DNA of 36,370 nucleotides from Gluconobacter sp. P1C6_b (GCF_018811945.1 NZ_JACRVU010000028.1:1-36370), one strand, 5' to 3'. Shown: positions 8,250 through 16,908, counted from the stretch's first letter. Notes: generated from the letters alone by a model not told the origin. A program made the numbers and translations.

Positions 8250-10064
8250 ATGACCATGCTCTTTTCTGCCGCTGACGGCACGCCGAATTCGTCCTCCGGG
8301 GAGCAGATGCCTCCCCGCTGGGATCTCTCTGATCTTTATGCGTCGCCGGAAGATCCGGTGTTGGCTTCGGATTTCGATCGCTGGGCCGGGGCTGCGCGGA
8401 GTTTCTGCGAAACGTATAAGGGGCGTCTGGAGACGCTGAGCGGCGCGGAGCTTGCGAAGGCGTTCGCGGAGTACGAAGCGATTGAGGAGGGCCTGGGGAA
8501 GATCGGGTCTTTCTCCAGTCTCGGTTTTGCGGCGCATACGACCGATCCGGTCTGGGGGCGGTTTGCGCAGGGTGTGCAGGAGCGGATGACGGAGGTGGCC
8601 TCCGATCTGATGTTCTTTACGCTGGAGCTGAACCGGATTCCGGACGAGGTTCTGGCGCGGATCTGCGAGGCGCAGGAGATGCGCAAATGGGACCCGTATC
8701 TGCGGGATCTGCGGATGTACCGGCCGTATCAGCTTTCCGATGAGGTCGAGCAGGTGCTGATGGACAAGTCGGTGACGGGGCGCAATGCCTGGAACCGGCT
8801 GTTCGACGAGACGATGGCGACGCTGAGTGTCACGATCGACGGTGAGGAAAAGCCGCTCGGCGAGGCGTTCAATCTGCTGACGAATGCGGATCGCGAAAAG
8901 CGCGAGGGTGCGGCGCAGCAGATCAGTGCGGTTCTGGGTGAGAATTCGCGGCTGCTGACGATGATTACCAACACGCTCGCCAAGGACAAGGCGATCGGGG
9001 ACAAGCTGCGGGGATATCCGCGCCCGACGAGTTCGCGCAATCTGGCGAACATGGTTGAGGATGAGGTCGTTGATGCGCTGGTGGGCGCGGTGGACGAAGC
9101 CTATCCGCGGCTGGCGCACCGGTATTATGCGCTCAAGGCGAAGTGGCTCGGGCTGGAAAAGCTGGAGCACTGGGACCGCAATGCGCCGCTTCCGGGTGTT
9201 GAGGCGCGGAAGATCGACTGGGAGCAGGGCAAGGAGATCGTGCGGACCGCCTATGCCGGGTTTGATCCGGGTCTGGGCGAGATCGTGAACCGGTTCCTGA
9301 CGCATTCCTGGATCGATGCGGCACCCGTGGCGGGCAAGTCTTCGGGGGCGTTCTCCCATTCCTGCGTGCCGTCGGTGCATCCGTACATTCTGATGAACTA
9401 TCGCGGGCAGCCGCGCGACGTGATGACGCTGGCGCATGAACTGGGGCATGGCGTGCATCAGACGCTGGCCGGGCAAAAGCAGGGCTATCTGAATGCCGAT
9501 ACGCCGCTGACGCTGGCGGAGACAGCATCGGTGTTTGGTGAAATGCTGACGTTCCAGTCGCTGCTGGATGCGGAGAGCGATCCGAAGCGCCGTCGTCACA
9601 TGCTGGCGGCGAAAGTCGAGGACATGCTGAACACGGTTGTCCGCCAGATCGCGTTCTATCAGTTTGAAGTGAAGGTGCATGACGAGCGGGCGAAGGGTGA
9701 GCTTTCGCCGGAGCGTCTGGGAGAAATCTGGCGTGAGGTTCAGGTCCGGAGTCTGGGGCCTGCTTTCCATTTCACACCGGATTATGACCTCTACTGGTCT
9801 TATATCCCGCATTTCGTGCATTCCCCGTTTTATGTTTATGCGTATGCTTTCGGGGATTGTCTGGTGAATGCGCTTTATGGCGTTTATCAGGAAAAACCAG
9901 AGGGTTTTGCTGCGAAATACCGGACCATGCTCGAAGCGGGCGGGACGCTGCGTCACAAGGAGCTGCTCGCGCCGTTCGGACTTGATGCGACAGATCCGGG
10001 TTTCTGGCGTAAAGGACTGGATGTGATCTCGGGACTGATTGATCAGCTCGAGCAGGAGGACTGA
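8250..10064 (+). CDS. pepF: Oligoendopeptidase F family (M3) metallopeptidase
   Basis: A cytosolic zinc peptidase of the M3 family that degrades oligopeptides; 604 aa, as usual for PepF-type enzymes. The zinc motif HELGH is at residues 396-400 (LAHELGHGVHQTLAG), with the third ligand E424 in 'TLAETASVFGEM', 28 residues after the first His as expected. The C-terminal part has 'YIPHFVHSPFYVYAYAFGDCLVNALY', typical of the family. Two ATGs compete: 8250 and 8256. The AGGT/CAGGA-like sequence at 8240-8248 is better spaced for 8256, so the true protein may be two residues shorter. The ABC1-kinase gene follows after 8 bp, probably in the same transcript. A G7 tract lies in the 5' leader at 8221-8227. 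Confidence 0.92.
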   Translation: MTMLFSAADGTPNSSSGEQMPPRWDLSDLYASPEDPVLASDFDRWAGAARSFCETYKGRLETLSGAELAKAFAEYEAIEEGLGKIGSFSSLGFAAHTTDPVWGRFAQGVQERMTEVASDLMFFTLELNRIPDEVLARICEAQEMRKWDPYLRDLRMYRPYQLSDEVEQVLMDKSVTGRNAWNRLFDETMATLSVTIDGEEKPLGEAFNLLTNADREKREGAAQQISAVLGENSRLLTMITNTLAKDKAIGDKLRGYPRPTSSRNLANMVEDEVVDALVGAVDEAYPRLAHRYYALKAKWLGLEKLEHWDRNAPLPGVEARKIDWEQGKEIVRTAYAGFDPGLGEIVNRFLTHSWIDAAPVAGKSSGAFSHSCVPSVHPYILMNYRGQPRDVMTLAHELGHGVHQTLAGQKQGYLNADTPLTLAETASVFGEMLTFQSLLDAESDPKRRRHMLAAKVEDMLNTVVRQIAFYQFEVKVHDERAKGELSPERLGEIWREVQVRSLGPAFHFTPDYDLYWSYIPHFVHSPFYVYAYAFGDCLVNALYGVYQEKPEGFAAKYRTMLEAGGTLRHKELLAPFGLDATDPGFWRKGLDVISGLIDQLEQED

Positions 10065-10072
10065 GGAGCATC

Positions 10073-11434
10073 ATGGCGAGGGATCTCGACAACACCGGCC
10101 TCATGGGGGAGCTGCGTCGCATGGCGCGGACCTCCGGCGCGGTCGGCGGCATTGCGGCACGGATGGCGGGCAACCGTCTGGGCTTCAAGACGGACAAGGG
10201 CGTTCATGCAGAGGGCCTGAAGTCGGCGTTGGGAAACCTCAAGGGGCCGCTGATGAAGGCGGCCCAGCTTCTTTCGACCATTCCCGGCGCTCTGCCTGAC
10301 GAATACGCGGAAGAGCTGGCGCATCTGCAGTCCAATGCGCCGCCGATGGGGTGGAGCTTTGTGCGCCGCCGCATGCAGGCCGAGCTTGGGGCAGGCTGGG
10401 AAAAGCATTTCCGCTCCTTCAGCCATGAGGCCGTGGCGGCAGCATCGCTCGGGCAGGTGCATCGGGCGCGTCTGGTCGATGGGCGCGAAGTGGCATGCAA
10501 GCTGCAGTATCCGGACATGCAGGCGGCCGTGGATTCGGATCTGCGGCAGTTCCGTGCGGCGCTGGGGATTTACCGGCAGTTCGAGACGGCGATCCGTCAG
10601 GACGAGGTTTATACCGAGCTGGCGGACCGGCTTCGGGAAGAGCTGGATTACCGGCGTGAGGCGAGCCATCTGCGGCTGTATCGGGACATGCTCGCGAATA
10701 CGCCCGAAGTGACGGTGCCGGCGCCGGTCGAGGAACTGTCCACCGGGCGGCTGCTGACCATGGATTGGGTGAGCGGACGCAGTATGCGGACCGTTCTGGG
10801 CGAGAACCTGCCGCAGGAAGACCGGAACGCGATGGCGACGGCGCTGTTCAAGGCCTGGTATACGCCGGTGTATCGCTATGGTGTCATTCACGGTGACCCG
10901 CATATGGGCAATTTCACCGTGCGGGACGATTATGGGCTGAACCTGCTGGATTTCGGGGCTGTCCGGATTTTCTCGCCGCGCTTTGTGGAAGGGGTTATCG
11001 ACCTGTTCACGGCGCTGCGGGAGAACAACGAAGAGCTGGCGTTCCATGCGTACAGCAAGTGGGGCTTCCAGGGGATTTCGCGCGAGACGGCGAGCATTCT
11101 GAATGAGTGGGCGCGGTTCTTTTACCGGCCGCTGATGACGGACCGGGTGTGCTCCATGCAGGAGAGCAATGATCCGGCTGAGGCGCGTCAGGTTCTGGAG
11201 AAGGTCTATGACGGGCTGAAGCGCACGGGCGGTGTGAAGCTGCCGCGTGAGTTCGTGCTGATGGACCGTTCGGCGATCGGGCTGGGCAGTGCGTTCCTGC
11301 GTCTGGAGGCGCGGCTGAACTGGCACCGGATGTTCGAGGAACTGATCGAGGGCTTCAACGTGAACGTGCTGGCGCAGCGTCAGCAGGAGGCTCTGGCAAA
11401 GGCGAAGGTGCCACCGGCGCTGTCTTCGCTCTGA
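10073..11434 (+). CDS. ABC1/AarF/UbiB-family atypical kinase
   Basis: A protein-kinase-like ATPase of the ABC1 (UbiB/COQ8/AarF) family, associated with ubiquinone biosynthesis and lipid homeostasis; 453 aa. Visible motifs: the family's KxGQ position reads K62-A-A-Q65 (LMKAAQLLS), with Ala for Gly, as in a common alphaproteobacterial subgroup; the Ala-rich loop 121-130 (VAAASLGQVH); ATP-site lysine K143 (VACKLQYPDM); the catalytic HGDPHMGN at 273-280; and metal-binding DFG at 293-295. There is no clear C-terminal membrane pair, unlike true UbiB, so I do not assign ubiB. The start has GAGGAG at 10063-10068. It follows the peptidase gene by 8 bp and is closed by a strong terminator at 11451-11488. 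Confidence 0.9.
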   Translation: MARDLDNTGLMGELRRMARTSGAVGGIAARMAGNRLGFKTDKGVHAEGLKSALGNLKGPLMKAAQLLSTIPGALPDEYAEELAHLQSNAPPMGWSFVRRRMQAELGAGWEKHFRSFSHEAVAAASLGQVHRARLVDGREVACKLQYPDMQAAVDSDLRQFRAALGIYRQFETAIRQDEVYTELADRLREELDYRREASHLRLYRDMLANTPEVTVPAPVEELSTGRLLTMDWVSGRSMRTVLGENLPQEDRNAMATALFKAWYTPVYRYGVIHGDPHMGNFTVRDDYGLNLLDFGAVRIFSPRFVEGVIDLFTALRENNEELAFHAYSKWGFQGISRETASILNEWARFFYRPLMTDRVCSMQESNDPAEARQVLEKVYDGLKRTGGVKLPREFVLMDRSAIGLGSAFLRLEARLNWHRMFEELIEGFNVNVLAQRQQEALAKAKVPPALSSL

Positions 11435-11450
11435 GGGGCTGAGGTTATGA

Positions 11451-11488
11451 AAAAGGGGCGCTTCCTTTGCGGGAAGCGCCCTTTTTTT
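11451..11488 (+). terminator. Strong intrinsic terminator (first copy of a repeated hairpin)
   Basis: Stem GGGCGCTTCC (11456-11465) with GGAAGCGCCC (11472-11481), loop TTTGCG, then T7 (11482-11488) on the plus strand. A4 before the stem gives a weaker T-tract for the minus strand. It ends the pepF-ABC1 transcript and may also stop the convergent TonB-receptor transcript. The same hairpin recurs at 14256-14294. Confidence 0.88.
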
Positions 11489-11535
11489 GTGTCATGGCCT
11501 GAGGGGCGCGTGGGACGCGCTCCGCCACGAAGCCT

Positions 11536-13965
11536 TCAGAAATCTACGCTTGCGCTGCCGCCGACGAAGAAAGGTGAGGCAACGTAATAAGTTGTGCTTC
11601 CTGCGGCGATTGCGGAGCCGAAGACGCCGGTCGTTGCTTTGCCGTTTGAGGCGGTTCCGTTCACGAAGCCAAGATAGTGATTGTTCGTGATGTTCTGGAT
11701 GTTGAGTTTGAGAACGGGGTTCTTCAGGACACCATAGTTCCGGAAGCGGTAGCCTGCATGGACATCCATCGTGACGTAGCTTGGGATGGACGTATCATTA
11801 TTGAAGGTTGCGTACTGCTTGCCGACATATTTCAGTCCGAAGCCGCTGAAGAACGCGCCGTCGTCATAATCCAGGTTGAAAGCCACCTGAACCTTTGCGG
11901 TCTGGGGAGCGAACTTTCCTTTACTGTGGACATAGTCATTGGTGCTGCCGCCTGCAGCGACATTGCTGTCGGTTCGGGCGTCAATATATTCCGCGGAAAT
12001 ATAGGGGCGGAGGTGGTAAAGGATGGGGCGTGTTCCGATTTCGAAATCGACGCCATCGGCATGGGAGCTTCCGCCATTGACGCTCGTGGAATAGTAGGCC
12101 CCGTTAGACTGTACGACGGTCTCGGAATAGAGACGATTGGTGAAATTGTAGTGGAAATAGCTTAGTGTTCCATTGAAGAGAGCGCCCTGGTAACGGATGC
12201 CTGCTTCTTCTGAAATCGAGATTTCCGGTTTCATGTTGGTGTTGGCCTTGGTGCTGTAGCCCGAGCCGGACGTATATGTACCGGAATCGTAGAGCGCCGT
12301 GTTCATCGGGATACGGAAATTGGTTGTTCCCGATGCGAAGAGCTGGATTTCGTTGTTCAGCTTGTAGCGGATGGATGCGGCGGGGAGAGGCTCGTTCCAG
12401 CTTCCGTTGATATAGGGTCCGGTGGAGGTGTCTGGCAGGAAGTTGTGACCCTGTCTGGCGACCATCGCGTATTTCAGCCCGGCCTCGAGCGTCAGGTGAT
12501 TATTCAGCAGCGAGAGGCTGTCATCGATGAACAGGGTGTGGATACGGGTCTGTGTCAGGGTGTCGCGATATTCAGCCGTGACGCCGTTGGAGAGGACCAT
12601 GTTCGTCCCACCGCCATAGACGTCCAGCGGGGTGCCTGTCGCCATGTTGACGAGGCTGTAGGGGCTGGTCTGGATCTGCTTGGAGTACTCGAACCAGTAG
12701 CCGATCATCAGGCGGTTTGCACCCGTATGCAGGGCCAGTTTGGTGACGGCGCCGGGGCGATAGGTCTGTGTGTTGGACGGGTTGTAGACCAGAAGGCTCT
12801 TCGTATTGGATGAATTATACTGTCCGATGGAAGCGGAGAGCGTTTGAGCCCCGTACTGCTGGCTGGACAGGCTTTCGCTGTAGGCGCCGCCGCCGTTACC
12901 GTTTCCGTACCAGAAATACGGTGTTTCCGTGAGGGTCAGGTGGTCGGTCAGTGTGAATGTCGAAGGGGCACTGGCATAGATGTTGGTAAAGGGGTTCTGG
13001 TGCAGCTTGTAATAGTTGGTGCTGGGGCTGCTGGGGTTCCATTTGCCGGTATAGGTATAGTTGACGCCGTATTTGTTCCAGTTTGCCAGTGACATGGACG
13101 GGAAGAGGGTGCTGTTGCTCTGGTTGCCGACGATTGCCAGGGAAATCCGGTTGCCCTGCCCCCATTCATTGACCCATTTGGTTTCGCCGTGCAGCTTTCG
13201 CTGGGAGCCGGGGCCACGCCATGAATCTTCATGGGCTGCGGAGAAGGATACGTAGCCCTTGAGGTTGGTGTTGCCGATCTTTCCGGTGTCCATGCGTCCG
13301 AAAATGCGACGGGAATTGTAACTGCCGTATGTTCCGTCCAGATGGCCGCCAAAATGGTCCTTCGGATCGAGCAGATACATGTTCACGGCACCGCCGGATG
13401 CGCTGATATGCGGGCTGTCCAGATCTGCGGAGCCCTGCTCGACAGTGATGGAGCGAAGGTTCTCGGAATCTACGATTTCCTGCGGATAGACGGCGTAGTT
13501 TCCGATGTCGTTGATCGGGAAACCTTCCAGCGTGAAGCCGATCTGGCTGGCATTCAGACCGCGCATGGTCATGTTGCCGCCATTCAGGCCGAGAGGGTCG
13601 ACGGAGGTGGTGTTCACACCCGGCAGCATTGCAATGAGCTGCATCGGGTTGACGCCCGGCGTCTGCTTGGAAATGAATTCCTGTGTCACGGTCGAGCGGG
13701 ATTTTGCCGCGTCTTCGTGAACCATCAGACCTGCGCCGGGCGATGACCGGCGGCTGCCCTGGACACGGACGGTTTCGGATCTGGCTTCATCTGTTGGCGA
13801 GGTGGAGCCCATCATGGACGGGCTGTCTTCCTTCGTTGCGGCGGATTTATGGGTTTGTGTGGGACGGTGGCTTCTGGACTTTGGCGCGACGTCAGACTGG
13901 GCGAAAGCGGCGGAAACGCTGAGGGCCAGAGCGGTCGTGGCGCAGAGGCAGTAACGAGATCTCAT
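11536..13965 (-). CDS. TonB-dependent outer-membrane receptor
   Basis: An 809-aa outer-membrane active transporter powered by TonB-ExbBD. A signal peptide occupies residues 1-22 (cleavage after AFA). A Ser/Thr/Lys-rich linker follows, with a possible TonB box ETVRVQG at 64-70. The plug domain runs from about 80 to 205 and includes 'LIAMLPGVNTTSVDPLGLNG', 'MTMRGLNASQIGFTLEGFPI', 'ITVEQGSADLDSP' and 'SASGGAVNMYL'. A long beta-barrel follows, ending in the required terminal Phe (SASVDF). The substrate is not determinable. No siderophore-specific feature or Fur box is evident. The gene lies downstream of the PQQ dehydrogenase in the same orientation but is separated by a terminator and an AT-rich leader, so it has its own promoter. 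Confidence 0.93.
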   Translation of the reverse strand: MRSRYCLCATTALALSVSAAFAQSDVAPKSRSHRPTQTHKSAATKEDSPSMMGSTSPTDEARSETVRVQGSRRSSPGAGLMVHEDAAKSRSTVTQEFISKQTPGVNPMQLIAMLPGVNTTSVDPLGLNGGNMTMRGLNASQIGFTLEGFPINDIGNYAVYPQEIVDSENLRSITVEQGSADLDSPHISASGGAVNMYLLDPKDHFGGHLDGTYGSYNSRRIFGRMDTGKIGNTNLKGYVSFSAAHEDSWRGPGSQRKLHGETKWVNEWGQGNRISLAIVGNQSNSTLFPSMSLANWNKYGVNYTYTGKWNPSSPSTNYYKLHQNPFTNIYASAPSTFTLTDHLTLTETPYFWYGNGNGGGAYSESLSSQQYGAQTLSASIGQYNSSNTKSLLVYNPSNTQTYRPGAVTKLALHTGANRLMIGYWFEYSKQIQTSPYSLVNMATGTPLDVYGGGTNMVLSNGVTAEYRDTLTQTRIHTLFIDDSLSLLNNHLTLEAGLKYAMVARQGHNFLPDTSTGPYINGSWNEPLPAASIRYKLNNEIQLFASGTTNFRIPMNTALYDSGTYTSGSGYSTKANTNMKPEISISEEAGIRYQGALFNGTLSYFHYNFTNRLYSETVVQSNGAYYSTSVNGGSSHADGVDFEIGTRPILYHLRPYISAEYIDARTDSNVAAGGSTNDYVHSKGKFAPQTAKVQVAFNLDYDDGAFFSGFGLKYVGKQYATFNNDTSIPSYVTMDVHAGYRFRNYGVLKNPVLKLNIQNITNNHYLGFVNGTASNGKATTGVFGSAIAAGSTTYYVASPFFVGGSASVDF

Positions 13966-14255
13966 CGTCGTGGTAAATCCTTGGAAGATGCCCGGTTATG
14001 ATGGCTCTGTATGAGAGCTTGTCGGAGACGCAGTTATCACGGGCGATTTAATTTTGTTATTACAGTTTGATGATGAAATAAAATATACTCACAAGTTTCT
14101 TTGTGAATTCATTTTGAATTATTTGGATACATTTTACGTTTCTTTAGTAACCAATTGTCTCTCAAGAATTATATTTTGAGTTTTGGGAGCGTGGGTGTCG
14201 AAGCGTGCAGGGTGTTCGGAGAGGTACCTGCCGGGTTCGATGGGGTCGAGGGCAT
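13966..14255. promoter_or_regulatory. AT-rich leader of the TonB receptor gene with a TCACA-N8-TGTGA repeat
   Basis: A non-coding stretch. Bases 14045-14175 are strikingly AT-rich against the GC-rich surroundings, which fits a promoter region for the receptor gene at 13965. It contains the inverted repeat TCACA (14089-14093) and TGTGA (14102-14106), 124-141 bp upstream of the start codon. A similar arm pair occurs in the repeat upstream of the PQQ dehydrogenase. AAGGA at about 13976-13980 is a plausible but distant ribosome-binding site. I cannot assign a single promoter with confidence. Confidence 0.45.
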
Positions 14256-14294
14256 AAAAAAAGGGGCGCTTCCTTTGTGGGAAGCGCCCCTTTT
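14256..14294 (-). terminator. Strong intrinsic terminator (second copy of the repeated hairpin)
   Basis: Stem GGGGCGCTTCC (14263-14273) with GGAAGCGCCCC (14280-14290), loop TTTGTG. A7 at 14256-14262 reads as T7 on the minus strand, just after the PQQ-dehydrogenase stop codon. T4 follows on the plus strand. It is almost identical, in the same orientation, to the hairpin at 11451-11488. Confidence 0.9.
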
Positions 14295-14309
14295 CCTGTT
14301 TCTGCGCTC

Positions 14310-16673
14310 TTATTCTGAGGGCAGGGCGTAGGCGATGACGTAATCGCCGCGGTTCTTGTCGACGCCCGAGCGGGTCAGGCCGCCTGCGGTGACGACGATG
14401 TACTGTTTGCCGGTCTTGTCGGACAGGTAGCTCATGGGAGCGGCCTGTGAGGCGACGGGGAGACGGGCTTTCCAGACGACTTCGCCGGTGTCGGTGTTGA
14501 GCGCGCGGACGTAGTTGTCGAGCGTGCCGGAGAAGAACACCAAGCCGGTATGGGTGGCCAGCGGGCCGCTCATGGTCGGCATGCCGAGCGGGATGGCGAG
14601 GCCTGGGACCATGCCGTGGATGGGCATGTCCTGGATCGTGCCGAGCGGCATGCTCCATTTGACCTTGCCGCTGCGCAGGTCGATGGCGTTCATCGTGCCA
14701 TAAGGTGGCTTCACGCAGGGGAGACCGGCAGGGGAGAAGAACATCGAGCGGACGACGCCCCAAGGGGTGCCTTTCTGTTCGGAATATTCGCCTTCCGAGC
14801 TGGGTTTGAAGCCGCTGCGGCGGGCTTCTTCCTGCTTCATGAACTTGCCCCACTGGGCCATGCGGATGTCGTTGACCAGCAGCGTTCCGGTGCTTTCGTC
14901 CACGGCGCCGCCGCCCCAGTTGATGCCGCCGTAATAGCCCGGATAGATGATGGTGGCCTGCTTCTCGTTGACGGGGGTGAACTCGCCTTCATAGCGGTAG
15001 GAGGCGAACTGGATACGGCACAGGAGGTGGTCGAAGATCGTGCCGCCCCACATGTCGCTGGCCTTCAGGCGCTCCGTTCCGATGGAGAGGGCGGAATAGG
15101 GCTGAACGGGCGAGAGGTACTGGTGTTCCGGTGCGCCGTCCTGCGGGACTTTGCGCATTTCCACGGGGACGATCGGGGTGCCGTCGCGACGGTCAAGCAC
15201 GAAGATCTGGCCGCGCTTGGTCATGGCGATGATTGCCGGGCGTGTGCCGCCGTGGCCGTCCGGAATGTCGTAGAGGATGGGCTGGGCCGTGGCGTCATAA
15301 TCCACGAGGTCGTGGTTTGCGGTGCGGAAGTGCCAGCGTTCGTCGCCGGTCTTGGCGTCTACGGCTACGAAGGCGTCGTTGTATTCATCCGAAGCCTTGC
15401 TGCGGTCGCCGCCCCAGAAATCGGGGGTCTGGTTGCCGAGCGGGAAGAAGACGAGATTGAGCTTCGGGTCGTAGCTGGCGGTGCCCCACATATTGGGGGT
15501 TTCGGGGGGGTAGATTTCGCCGTCGGCCAGCGGTGTGGTGCCGCGATGCGGGTTGGTGGCGTCCCAGGCCCAGACCTGTGCTCCGGTGCGGACGTCATAG
15601 CCGCGGACGACGCCGGAGGGTTCGCCGGTGCGCTCGTTATCGGCGATGCGGCCGCCGACGACCACGATGTCACCGGCCACAAGGGGAGCGGCTGTCGGGT
15701 AGTAGGAGCCGGGGGCCGTCGGGCCGAGGCCGGTCAGGAGATTGACGTTGCCGTTCGTTCCGAAATCCGTGCAGGCCTGACCTGTGCGGGCGTCGATGGT
15801 GATGAGGCGGGCGTCAATCGTGGTAAGGACGATGCGCGAGGCGCAGGGCGCGTTGGCGTCCGTGGCCGTGCTGTCATGCCAGTAACCGACGCCGCGGCAG
15901 CGCTGCCAGACTTTCGTTTGGGCGTGGGGGTCGAACTTCCACTTTTCCGTGCCGGTGTCGGGGTCGAGCGCCGAGACGATGTTGTGCGGCGAGCAGATAT
16001 AGACCGTGTCGCCGATCTTGATGGGGGTTCCCTGAAACTCGGCGCCGTTCAGCGCCATGTCGCCAGTGCGGTAGGTCCAGGCGACGCGGAGTTTGCTGAC
16101 ATTGTCGCGGTTGATCTGCGTGAAGCTGGCGTAGCGCGTGCCGGAAGCCGTGCGGCCATAGGCGGGCCAGTCATGGCCTGGCTGGTCGGAATCGGCGGTG
16201 GACGCGGTTTCCTGCGGGTGGGTGGTGTCCTGTGGGGCGATGGTCGGATGGACCCGGAACATGCCAGCGAGGAACGCCACGATGATGGCGCCGAGGGCAC
16301 CGGAAGTGGCGCCTGTGACGGGGCGGGTGAAGTAGCGCCGGCCGGGGCCGCTGAGCCAGGGTGCCATGAGGGTCGCGATCAGGGCGACGCACAGGAACAC
16401 GATCAGGCGGGAAAAGCTGGGCCAGAAGCTGGTGCCGACTTCAGCGAGCGACCACAGGGCTGTTGCTACAAGCAGGCCGAGGGCGATCCATGTCGAGAGG
16501 ATGCTGCGACGGATCATGTAGACGCTGCTGGCCGCCAGCGCGATGCCGGCGAGGGTGTAGAACCACGAGCCGCCGAGAATGATGAGGTGGAGGCCTTCGA
16601 TGATCAGGAAGGCGGCCATGAGGGCGCCCAGGATCCCGATAATCATGGAGAGCGTGCGGGGGCCGCTGTTCAT
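14310..16673 (-). CDS. Membrane-bound PQQ-dependent dehydrogenase (glucose/quinate/shikimate family)
   Basis: A quinoprotein dehydrogenase that oxidises a sugar or polyol in the periplasm and reduces ubiquinone; 787 aa, the family norm. About five membrane helices fill residues 10-140, followed by an eight-bladed PQQ propeller beginning 'DWPAYGRTASGTRY' (168-181). Retained active-site features include HD at 454-455 (ANHDLVDYD), K486 (MTKRGQIFVLDRR) and 'QYIVVTAGG' near the end. At the position of the substrate-site His of glucose dehydrogenases (H-x-x-C-R-G-V in E. coli Gcd) this protein has W256 (WQRCRGV). That argues against a simple glucose dehydrogenase. Gluconobacter has several paralogues, including a myo-inositol dehydrogenase, and this may be one of them. 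GGAGG lies upstream of the ATG. A promoter and a 23-bp inverted repeat lie at 16847-16889, and a terminator follows the gene. Confidence 0.9.
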   Translation of the reverse strand: MNSGPRTLSMIIGILGALMAAFLIIEGLHLIILGGSWFYTLAGIALAASSVYMIRRSILSTWIALGLLVATALWSLAEVGTSFWPSFSRLIVFLCVALIATLMAPWLSGPGRRYFTRPVTGATSGALGAIIVAFLAGMFRVHPTIAPQDTTHPQETASTADSDQPGHDWPAYGRTASGTRYASFTQINRDNVSKLRVAWTYRTGDMALNGAEFQGTPIKIGDTVYICSPHNIVSALDPDTGTEKWKFDPHAQTKVWQRCRGVGYWHDSTATDANAPCASRIVLTTIDARLITIDARTGQACTDFGTNGNVNLLTGLGPTAPGSYYPTAAPLVAGDIVVVGGRIADNERTGEPSGVVRGYDVRTGAQVWAWDATNPHRGTTPLADGEIYPPETPNMWGTASYDPKLNLVFFPLGNQTPDFWGGDRSKASDEYNDAFVAVDAKTGDERWHFRTANHDLVDYDATAQPILYDIPDGHGGTRPAIIAMTKRGQIFVLDRRDGTPIVPVEMRKVPQDGAPEHQYLSPVQPYSALSIGTERLKASDMWGGTIFDHLLCRIQFASYRYEGEFTPVNEKQATIIYPGYYGGINWGGGAVDESTGTLLVNDIRMAQWGKFMKQEEARRSGFKPSSEGEYSEQKGTPWGVVRSMFFSPAGLPCVKPPYGTMNAIDLRSGKVKWSMPLGTIQDMPIHGMVPGLAIPLGMPTMSGPLATHTGLVFFSGTLDNYVRALNTDTGEVVWKARLPVASQAAPMSYLSDKTGKQYIVVTAGGLTRSGVDKNRGDYVIAYALPSE

Positions 16674-16846
16674 TTGGGCAGGCCTCCGGCGCAGGGCGGC
16701 GTCTGGCGGGACAGGCTTTGTGCCGTTTTGTGGGGGAGATGAGGTGATCTGATAGGCATCGGACTGAAATCCTTGGATCAGGATTGATCAGAACGATGCA
16801 TGGCATATCTGCGCTTGTGTTAATCGTAACGTTTATATGAGCGGCT

Positions 16847-16875
16847 ATAACATAACCATCAGCATGATATCACAA
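16847..16875 (-). promoter_or_regulatory. Putative sigma70 promoter for the PQQ dehydrogenase
   Basis: Read on the minus strand: TTGTGA (16875-16870), 17-bp spacer, TGTTAT (16852-16847). The hexamers are imperfect but the spacing is ideal, and the region is AT-rich and correctly placed upstream of the dehydrogenase gene. The -35 hexamer lies inside the inverted repeat at 16867-16889. Confidence 0.4.
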
Positions 16876-16889
16876 CATGTGTGTGATAT
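16867..16889. promoter_or_regulatory. 23-bp perfect inverted repeat (operator candidate)
   Basis: ATATCACA-N7-TGTGATAT: two perfect 8-bp arms (16867-16874 and 16882-16889). It sits about 195 bp upstream of the PQQ-dehydrogenase start and covers the putative -35 element. No T-run follows on either strand, so it is not a terminator. Arm length and spacing fit a dimeric repressor or activator; the regulator is unknown. Confidence 0.55.
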
Positions 16890-16908
16890 GTTTTGACGCA
16901 AATGCCGG

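Noticed and set aside
8190-9956. 588-codon minus-strand frame opposite the M3 peptidase
   Set aside because: Shadow frame; the plus strand carries an intact HELGH peptidase.
10073-11434. KAAQ instead of KxGQ in the ABC1 kinase considered as a lost key residue
   Set aside because: The Lys and Gln that matter are present, and Ala at this position is common in an alphaproteobacterial subgroup.
14550-16742. 730-codon plus-strand frame opposite the PQQ dehydrogenase
   Set aside because: The translation is Gly/Ala/Asp-rich with no recognisable motif, and the minus-strand frame is a clear quinoprotein. It is a codon-bias shadow.
16867-16889. Inverted repeat considered as a terminator for the 134-aa gene
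   Set aside because: The arms are AT-rich and no T-run follows on the minus strand. The GC-rich hairpin at 16909-16933 is better placed.
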